64,000 nucleotides of DNA, taken from contig JAFLBO010000029.1 in the NCBI GenBank assembly GCA_017303475.1, positions 1-64,000 of the forward strand, given 5' to 3'. The notes below the pieces were generated by a model. That model was not told the origin of the DNA. It ran no database searches and was given only the letters and a program-made list of their open reading frames with translations. This DNA is from Chitinophagales bacterium. Its GTDB lineage: Bacteria; Bacteroidota; Bacteroidia; Chitinophagales; Saprospiraceae. This document shows, one piece after another, positions 58,651-64,000 of this stretch (positions are counted from its first letter, which is position 1; each line of letters begins with the position of its first letter). Both the position numbers and the translations under genes were made by a program.

Positions 58651-58844
58651 GAACGCGGGGAACGCGGGTGAATACGGAACGCGGATGACGCGGATGACGC
58701 GGATTTTAGGCTGCCTTCGGCAGCTTTCTTTCAGTGAATTAGAAATGCAGTAGCTTTTCAAAAACGAAATTGCCGCAGGCAATTCTTAAAATCCGCGTCA
58801 TCCGCGTCATCCGCGTTCCGTATTCATCCGCGTTCCCCGCGTTC
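58651..58844. repeat. ACGCGGATG-class hairpin with 58-bp arms
   Basis: Arms 58651-58708 and 58787-58844 differ at one position. Words are GGAACGCGGATGACGCGGAT. Each side of the loop carries its own small hairpin (GCTGCCTTCGGCAGC; ATTGCCGCAGGCAAT). The right arm contains the stop codon of the esterase gene. Confidence 0.92.
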
Positions 58845-59675
58845 GGAAAGCCAGTGGAGGAAGTCGGGCATGGCTTCGCCCCAGGTGGCGGGCTCGTGGC
58901 GGCCGTGGGGAAGTTCCAGATAACGCAGGTTTTGCTCCGGGATACCTTTGTTGCGCAGGGCGCGCATGAGGTCCATGGTATCGTCAATCGAATCTATGAT
59001 GCCGTTGTTGTTGCGGTCGTCGGTTTCATCAAGGCCGCCGCATTGGAACCAAAACCGCTGCCGGAGATCGGGTTGGGCGGTTTGTTGTATGATGTCGTGC
59101 ATGATACGGTCCGCATCCGGATCGTCGTCGCGCACTTCGTGCCAACGCCACCACAAGGACCCGGAAAACACCCCCGCCTGTCCGAACACCTCCGGATGCG
59201 CCCAGGCTATGTCGAGCGCCGACAACCCGCCCAGCGAAAACCCGGCAATGGCGGCATCCGCAGGATTTTCAGACAAAGGGAAGCGTACGCGCAGGGCTGG
59301 CAGCAATTCCTGCAGGATAAAACGTGTATAGGCAGGGGCCAAATCGCCGCGCCCCTTATAATCCGGCTGCCGGGCCGTACCATATTCCCGGATACGGCGC
59401 TCGTTGCAATGTATACCAAAAATCAGGCAGGGCTGGTCAGCCCACTCGTTGGAAACTTTTTGCAGAATGCCCGAAAAATCCATCCGGGGCAAATCCTGCC
59501 CATCGTTGAAGAGTACAAAAGGGAACCGATTTGAATTGTTTTTGTGGTGTTTTCCAGGCAAATACGCATCAATGGTGTACTCCTTTTCCAGTTCGGCAGA
59601 AAAAAGACTGAAACGCTCTGTCGTTGGGGCTCCGGTACCCATAATGGCCGAAACCGTTTTTCGAATAACATTCAT
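58824..59675 (-). CDS. Alpha/beta-hydrolase esterase (esterase D / PF00756-like)
   Basis: A 283-aa enzyme of the putative esterase family. FPFVLFNDGQDLPRMD forms the N-terminal strand region, the nucleophile elbow is AGFSLGGLSALDIAW (Ser), and ELPHGRHEPATWGEAMPDFLHWL carries the catalytic His. A segment DETDDRNNNGIIDSIDDTMD looks like a calcium-binding-type loop. The last residues SERGERG and the stop codon are encoded by the ACGCGGATG repeat. Start at MNVIRKTV (59675); codons upstream of it run through the likely promoter. Substrate unknown. Confidence 0.85.
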   Translation of the reverse strand: MNVIRKTVSAIMGTGAPTTERFSLFSAELEKEYTIDAYLPGKHHKNNSNRFPFVLFNDGQDLPRMDFSGILQKVSNEWADQPCLIFGIHCNERRIREYGTARQPDYKGRGDLAPAYTRFILQELLPALRVRFPLSENPADAAIAGFSLGGLSALDIAWAHPEVFGQAGVFSGSLWWRWHEVRDDDPDADRIMHDIIQQTAQPDLRQRFWFQCGGLDETDDRNNNGIIDSIDDTMDLMRALRNKGIPEQNLRYLELPHGRHEPATWGEAMPDFLHWLSERGERG

Positions 59676-59804
59676 AGAGATATACAAAGGAAAAGGCGCG
59701 AAGCCATGAAGGTACAAAGTTGTGACAGAGGATTTTGATTGCCTCCACATTCCTTTGTTCCCTTCGCATCTTCGCGCCTTTCTGACGATATGCGCTAAAG
59801 CAGT

Positions 59805-61481
59805 TTAGTCGGTCTTGCCTTTCTCCTGCTTCACGTTTGGAATGATGCGTTCTTTGCGGTTAGCGGCTTCCCAGGCAACAAAAAATGCCAGCTGGGCGCG
59901 TTTGGCCATCACATCATAATTGAGCTTGTCGGCGGTGTCCGTTGGACGGTGGTAATCCGGGTGAGTACCATTGAAGTAGAAAATGATCGGAATACCTTTT
60001 TCTGCAAAATTGTAGTGGTCAGAACGCTCATAGAAATGGTTCGGATCGTCTTTTGCATTGTACTTGTAGTCGAGTTCCAGTTTGGTTTGCTCGCTGTTCA
60101 CCATCTCGTTGATATCGTGCAAATGCGTGCTAATGCGGTCAGAACCAATTACATACACGTAATTAGGATTGTCCTTGTGCCGATCATCCACCCGGCCAAT
60201 CATGTCGATGTTTATGTCAACAATGGTTTTATCCAGCGGGAACAGCGGGAATTCCGTGTAATACCTGGAACCCAGCAAGCCTTTTTCCTCGCCGCTTACC
60301 AGCATGCAAACAACAGTGCGTTTTGGACCCACGCCTTGCTTTTTAGCTTCGGCAAATGCCCGTGCAATTTCAATGACGCCTGAAGTGCCGGAAGCATTGT
60401 CGTCGGCGCCATAGTAAATCACTGTGCTGTCAGACATGCCCAGGTGGTCGTAGTGTGCGGTAACAAAAACGAACTCTTTTTTGAGCTTTTCGTCACTGCC
60501 CTCAATAACAGCCAGCACGTTGGAGCCTTCCAGCGACTTGGCGTCTTTATCCAGTCGGAGTTCCATTTTTGCTTTCACTTTCACCGGCTTGAATTTGGCG
60601 CCATTTTTCAGGTCTGTCAATTCAGACTCTACCTTGGAAGCCTTATCGCCCAGAATGATTTTGGCCGTAGACGGGGATACAAATACATTGGGAATGAAGT
60701 CGTTGGAAATAGCTTCCGTACCTGTTCCCACTGGTTTCCAGCCGTTAACAGCAATGGCTTTGCGGTTCTTTTTCAGATTTTCCTCAAAAGCTGGGTCAAT
60801 GATAATGACTGCGGTGGCGCCTTTTTGTTTGGCCAGCTGTACCTTTTTACGCCAGTCAACACTCCAGTTGGAGCGAAACTCGGATCCGGTAATCAAGGAT
60901 TTGCCATCCTTATCCAAGGGTTCGCCGTCGTAAATAATCACAGCTTTACCCGCTACTTCAGTCTTGCCGTAATCGTTGTATTTCGGATCTTCAATGCCGT
61001 AACCAATGAACATCAACTCCTTGATTTCTGTGAGCGGACGATCCGGGTTGAAGGCTGGATAAACATAAAAGTCCTTGCGGTTGGTAAAATCCTGATCGCC
61101 AACTTTCAGAGCAAGATCTTTCCAGGTCATGCTTTGAAGGAGTATTTTTTGGAAAAAACCTTTGTCGCCCTTTGGAGGCAGACCGGCATCTTTAAACTGT
61201 TTGGCAATGAATTGCGCTGCTTTTTGCTGACCCAATTCTCCTGTTTCACGACCCTGCATGGAGTCGGAAGCAAGGGCGTAAACCAAAGATTTCAGGTCGC
61301 TGGCGGTGATGCCTTTCGCGAAAGTGGTACCGTCATTTTCCAGCGGGAAAAGTCGTGTAGGTTTGGCCTTGCCCGGACCAGGGGTGTACACCGGAGGGGC
61401 TGGTGCAGTTGGAGCTGGATCAGATTGCGCCATCAATACAACGGCTGGCAACCAAAACAACAAAATGAGTTTGAATTTCAT
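59805..61481 (-). CDS. Exported M28 family zinc aminopeptidase with PA domain
   Basis: A 558-aa exported peptidase: signal peptide 1-18 (LILLFWLPAVVLMAQ), Pro/Ala-rich spacer, a PA-like insert around 150-260 (GKAVIIYDGEPLD, KGATAVIIIDPA), then the M28 co-catalytic zinc domain with HYDHLG, GADDNASGTSGVIEIARAF, VSGEEKGLLGS, DINIDMIGR and the late FNGTHPDYHRPTDT. All five ligands appear present. The frame is open upstream to 61613 through the GTTGGAC repeat; the signal peptide fixes the start at 61481. Confidence 0.93.
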   Translation of the reverse strand: MKFKLILLFWLPAVVLMAQSDPAPTAPAPPVYTPGPGKAKPTRLFPLENDGTTFAKGITASDLKSLVYALASDSMQGRETGELGQQKAAQFIAKQFKDAGLPPKGDKGFFQKILLQSMTWKDLALKVGDQDFTNRKDFYVYPAFNPDRPLTEIKELMFIGYGIEDPKYNDYGKTEVAGKAVIIYDGEPLDKDGKSLITGSEFRSNWSVDWRKKVQLAKQKGATAVIIIDPAFEENLKKNRKAIAVNGWKPVGTGTEAISNDFIPNVFVSPSTAKIILGDKASKVESELTDLKNGAKFKPVKVKAKMELRLDKDAKSLEGSNVLAVIEGSDEKLKKEFVFVTAHYDHLGMSDSTVIYYGADDNASGTSGVIEIARAFAEAKKQGVGPKRTVVCMLVSGEEKGLLGSRYYTEFPLFPLDKTIVDINIDMIGRVDDRHKDNPNYVYVIGSDRISTHLHDINEMVNSEQTKLELDYKYNAKDDPNHFYERSDHYNFAEKGIPIIFYFNGTHPDYHRPTDTADKLNYDVMAKRAQLAFFVAWEAANRKERIIPNVKQEKGKTD

Positions 61482-61503
61482 ATTTAAGTGTGTGATATGG
61501 ACT

Positions 61504-61602
61504 TTGGACGTTAGGCTGCTGGATGTTGGACTTGCGCACGGGGTAATAGAATATACCAACATCATCGGGCGAAAATCCAACGTATAGCAGTCCAACGTCC
61601 AA
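61504..61602. repeat. GTTGGAC-class hairpin
   Basis: Left arm 61504-61530 (TTGGACGTTAGGCTGCTGGA) pairs with right arm 61576-61602 with a few mismatches. Located just upstream of the M28 peptidase start. Confidence 0.7.
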
Positions 61603-61692
61603 AAATCCGTCAAATTGATGCGTTAAAAACAAGTTTTCGCGCAAAGCGTTCGATTTGGCCCTGAAAAGCAAAAATGATGCCTGATAGATGGG

Positions 61693-61972
61693 ACGATGAA
61701 CGATGAACGATGGACGACGGGATTGCGCGGGTATTTGTATCAACGTGGGTTGTCATCCCGAGAATCGGGACCTACACAAGCCTGGCTTTTAGGGTGTATT
61801 TGGCCAAGGCATTTCGGGAACTGGGCTTGTGTAGGTCCCGATTCTCGGGATGACAACCCACGTTGATTAATTGACCCAAAAATGGCCCTAAATGACCCCT
61901 AAATGACCCCTAAATGACCCTTAAATGACCCCTAAATGACCTAAATTCTCCACATCGTTCATCGTCCATCCT
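61693..61972. repeat. Nested palindrome: GATGAACG shell, TCATCCCG core, AAATGACC tail
   Basis: Core arms 61739-61782 and 61824-61867 are perfect 44-bp reverse complements (both with GAGAATC/GATTCTC). To the right are AAATGACCCCT tandem words (61868-61948). The outermost layer is GATGAACGATGAACGATGGA on the left (61693-61717) and ATCGTTCATCGTCCATCC on the right (61954-61971), the latter overlapping the stop codon of the IMPACT gene. Confidence 0.9.
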
Positions 61973-62612
61973 CCCCCGTCACCTTCAAGCCTGCAGGCCA
62001 ATCTACACCGGCGGCTTCTTCTTCGCTGACTTTCCACAATTGGGCCTTAAAACGCAAAAGGGTTGCCTCGGTTTCACTTTTTCTGATGCCTATTTCCAGA
62101 CGACCACGGTCGTCGAACGACTGTTGGAGGACTTCGAGTTCGAGCTTTTTTACCCCATTCATGATGTCTGGCATGAGGGCATAGTCAAAATCCAGCAGGA
62201 AATGGTCTTTCACCAGGCATTCTTTCACTTCCGCATTTCGCAGGGCTTCTGCTGCAGCTTCCTTGTATGCCTGGATGAGTCCGGAAGTACCCAACAGGGT
62301 TCCGCCGAAATACCGCACTACCACCACCACGATATCGGTGAGGTTAAAGGAATCTATTTGTCCGAGAATTGGTCGGCCGGCAGTGCCGCTGGGCTCTCCG
62401 TCGTCGTTGGCCCGGAAGCGACTCCCATCGGGCCCGAAGCGCCAGGCAAAACAATGGTGCCGGGCCTTGAAATGCTCCTTGCGCAGGGCTTCCAGGTGTA
62501 CCATTGCTTCCGCTTCCGACCGCACAGGCCAGGCGTATGCCAAAAATTTGCTGCCTCTATCCTTGAACTCGCCCTCACTGGCAGCTGATATGGTGCGATA
62601 TGCGTCGATCAT
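61959..62612 (-). CDS. IMPACT/YigZ family protein
   Basis: A 217-aa protein of the UPF0029/IMPACT family. The N-terminal domain has the signature EGEFKDRGSKFLAYAWPV, the family DDGEPSGTAGRPILGQI (about 75-92) and VVVVVRYFGGTLLGTSGLIQAY. A C-terminal DUF1949-like ferredoxin fold follows. In the family the role is linked to translation or amino-acid starvation control, not firmly established in bacteria. The start overlaps the upstream gene stop (ATGA), so they are coupled. The final EDGR and TGA are encoded by the GATGGACGATGAACG repeat. Confidence 0.92.
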   Translation of the reverse strand: MIDAYRTISAASEGEFKDRGSKFLAYAWPVRSEAEAMVHLEALRKEHFKARHHCFAWRFGPDGSRFRANDDGEPSGTAGRPILGQIDSFNLTDIVVVVVRYFGGTLLGTSGLIQAYKEAAAEALRNAEVKECLVKDHFLLDFDYALMPDIMNGVKKLELEVLQQSFDDRGRLEIGIRKSETEATLLRFKAQLWKVSEEEAAGVDWPAGLKVTGEDGR

Positions 62613-64000
62613 GTCTTTTTCAACAAAACCATTTGCTGGGCATCTGCTTTGGTTATATCCAGAAAAAACTGCCTAACCTCGCTGTATTTAGCGGCCGGCG
62701 CTTGAATTGGATACATTTCAATGAGGCGAATAACCTTTACGGCATCGGATAAGGTTTCTGTTTTGAGTTCGTAGACACCGTATTCCGAGGTTATTTTTTT
62801 GCCAGCCGGAACATTCTCCGCCCCGTACCCGCTTGGGAATTGCAGCACAAAGGTATCAGCAAGTGCATAAGATTCCAGCATTTGCAGATCTAAAACCCGG
62901 GTTTCGTTGGCAGGCAGGGAACGCTTGAAAGGATTGGTTTTGGTGAGCGGCACAAACATACGTTTACCCGATACCGTGGCATATTTAGGTGATTCAACCT
63001 GAAAGTCAAGGCCTACCTCCGGTTTATCTCGATTGGCATCCAGGGCCAGGTTTCCCAGTTTGCCAATGGAAAATTTGGCCTGTTGCATGAATACTTTTTC
63101 CCACTCCTCCTTTGTTTTCTCCAATGCATAGTGCCGTAAGTCGTCCTGTCGGGCGCCGCCATAAAAAGCTTTCCCGCTCACCTGAGCGGTTCCATCTTCT
63201 CTGAGCGAAAGAGTCGTGGTGGTTTGTTCGTAATTGTCCTGAAGCTTTATAGCAGGCGTTTTTACCAGTTTTCCGCCATCCGGAGTGAACAACAAGGCGC
63301 ACCGGTCTGCAGTGAATTGACCCATATATCCAACAGGATTAGACTTGCTGGTACATTCCAGCCACATATCTTCCGAGGGTATGTACAAAATCATGTGGTT
63401 GAATCTGGGGCGGGGGAAAGACTCATCGCAGGCCGGGGCGCCCTCATCGCTGCCATATATGCTGGCTTCCCAGGATTCAATACCGGCCACTTTCAGCAAT
63501 GCCTGTGTGTAATTGCTCAGGGCTTTGCAGTCGCCGTATTTTTTCTTGTCTACAAATTCCGCTTCCAGCGTTTGCCAGCCGCCAATGCCAAGCTGAATGC
63601 TGACGTAGCGGCATTGTTCCTGCGTGAGTTTGTACAGGATGGCAATTTTCTCGCGGTTAGATTTGCCGTCTGTCAGCTTTTTTACCAGCTCTATTGTTTG
63701 TGGCGTGAGTGTTTCCCGACCATTATTCAAGCCATAAAAGAAATCGCCCACACTTTTCCAATCCTTGAATTTTCCTCTGGCGCCGTCGTAATTCACCTCT
63801 TCAAAGGCAAACATGAGGCTAGCCGTTACATCATTAAAATAAGGATTATGCGGCTCGGCAGGTAGAGCCGGCAACTGCCCTGCATCCCATTCCCAAATGC
63901 TGGTATTGCCTTTTTGAGACTCCTTAACCTTCAGGTCTATACCCTGACTTTTCCATTGGAATTTATATCCGGATGGCGCTTCCAGGCGGTAATGCCAGTG
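62609..64000 (-). CDS. DUF3857/transglutaminase-like exported protein (5' part outside window)
   Basis: The C-terminal 463 residues of a larger protein; the frame is open to the window edge without a start, reading HWHYRLEAPSGYKFQWKSQG there. The visible part has a transglutaminase-like domain (EQCRYVSIQLGIGGWQTLEA, then catalytic Cys in KYGDCKALSNYTQALLKVAG and His in RFNHMILYIP), preceded by a DUF3857-type beta region and followed by a DUF2569/3858-like tail. Family members are periplasmic; function not established. Coupled to the IMPACT gene by a 4-bp overlap. Confidence 0.88.
   Translation of the reverse strand, partial: HWHYRLEAPSGYKFQWKSQGIDLKVKESQKGNTSIWEWDAGQLPALPAEPHNPYFNDVTASLMFAFEEVNYDGARGKFKDWKSVGDFFYGLNNGRETLTPQTIELVKKLTDGKSNREKIAILYKLTQEQCRYVSIQLGIGGWQTLEAEFVDKKKYGDCKALSNYTQALLKVAGIESWEASIYGSDEGAPACDESFPRPRFNHMILYIPSEDMWLECTSKSNPVGYMGQFTADRCALLFTPDGGKLVKTPAIKLQDNYEQTTTTLSLREDGTAQVSGKAFYGGARQDDLRHYALEKTKEEWEKVFMQQAKFSIGKLGNLALDANRDKPEVGLDFQVESPKYATVSGKRMFVPLTKTNPFKRSLPANETRVLDLQMLESYALADTFVLQFPSGYGAENVPAGKKITSEYGVYELKTETLSDAVKVIRLIEMYPIQAPAAKYSEVRQFFLDITKADAQQMVLLKKT

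Noticed and set aside
60444..61487. Open frame of about 347 codons on the plus strand
   Set aside because: Antisense to the M28 peptidase, rich in Phe/Gly/Val as expected of a shadow; no domain seen.

Overview
The window reads as a chromosome segment of a free-living Bacteroidota bacterium, probably of the Saprospiria/Chitinophagia type (my inference). Supporting signs are three SusC/OMP-type TonB-dependent receptors with CarboxypepD_reg plugs, proteins with C-terminal type IX secretion sorting domains, a GLPGLI-family protein, TAnnTTTG -7 promoter boxes placed very close to start codons, methionine synthesis by direct sulfhydrylation, and a MurA with Asp in place of the active-site Cys. There are no rRNA or tRNA genes, no CRISPR array and no recognisable transposase. 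The genes are housekeeping or metabolic, except for an AT-rich foreign-looking gene at the left end.

Layout. 0-2 kb: AT-rich beta-helix-like protein with two C-terminal membrane segments. 2.4-11 kb: M20 dipeptidase, proline racemase/hydroxyproline epimerase, a TonB receptor, two small lipoproteins and a secreted GH5 glycosidase with a sorting domain. 11.2-14.7 kb: pyrR, pyrB, a small unknown protein and glutaryl-CoA dehydrogenase. 15-19.3 kb: M1-like peptidase, SH3 protein, VanZ, gamma-carbonic anhydrase, an unknown secreted protein and DoxX. 19.6-25.6 kb: Gfo/Idh/MocA oxidoreductase, HAD hydrolase, metX plus a sulfhydrylase, OsmC and carA. 25.8-35.2 kb: methylmalonyl-CoA mutase, response regulator, TonB receptor, GLPGLI protein, histidine kinase and a sugar-isomerase-like TIM barrel. 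35.2-38.2 kb: a 493-bp inverted-repeat element, then an ECF sigma / membrane protein / adhesin-like operon. 38.4-49.5 kb: TonB receptor, murA, an AlkD-like protein, two large sorting-domain proteins and a lipid kinase. 49.6-53.8 kb: the ileS locus. 54-64 kb: methyltransferase, S9 peptidase, ilvE, esterase, M28 peptidase, IMPACT protein and a DUF3857/transglutaminase protein cut by the window edge.

Two things stand out. (1) The ileS locus. A TAnnTTTG promoter lies only 4 nt before an 18-codon leader peptide with six Ile codons, followed by mutually exclusive antiterminator and terminator hairpins, which is a textbook ribosome-mediated attenuator. The IleS protein itself carries an in-frame DUF559 (PD-(D/E)XK, Vsr-like) endonuclease domain that ends in a perfect palindromic element; a second copy of the palindrome without nuclease lies 0.76 kb downstream, also in frame. 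Each palindrome is 96 bp (32 codons) and encodes almost the same peptide in both orientations.

(2) The intergenic gaps. Most gaps between genes hold long, near-perfect inverted repeats built from a small vocabulary of degenerate 6-10-bp words (CACTAAG, TGTTTGAG, ACGGTTG/ACGGTGG, GTCATTTAGG, ACATTGG, GCGGAG, ACGCGGATG, ACATGATTG, GAGTGAAT). They are often nested, with one core inside different outer shells. Several supply the last codons and stop codon of the flanking genes, so unrelated proteins end in the same short tails. This looks like an expanding family of palindromic elements under a common spreading or correction process; I cannot tell from one window what drives it.
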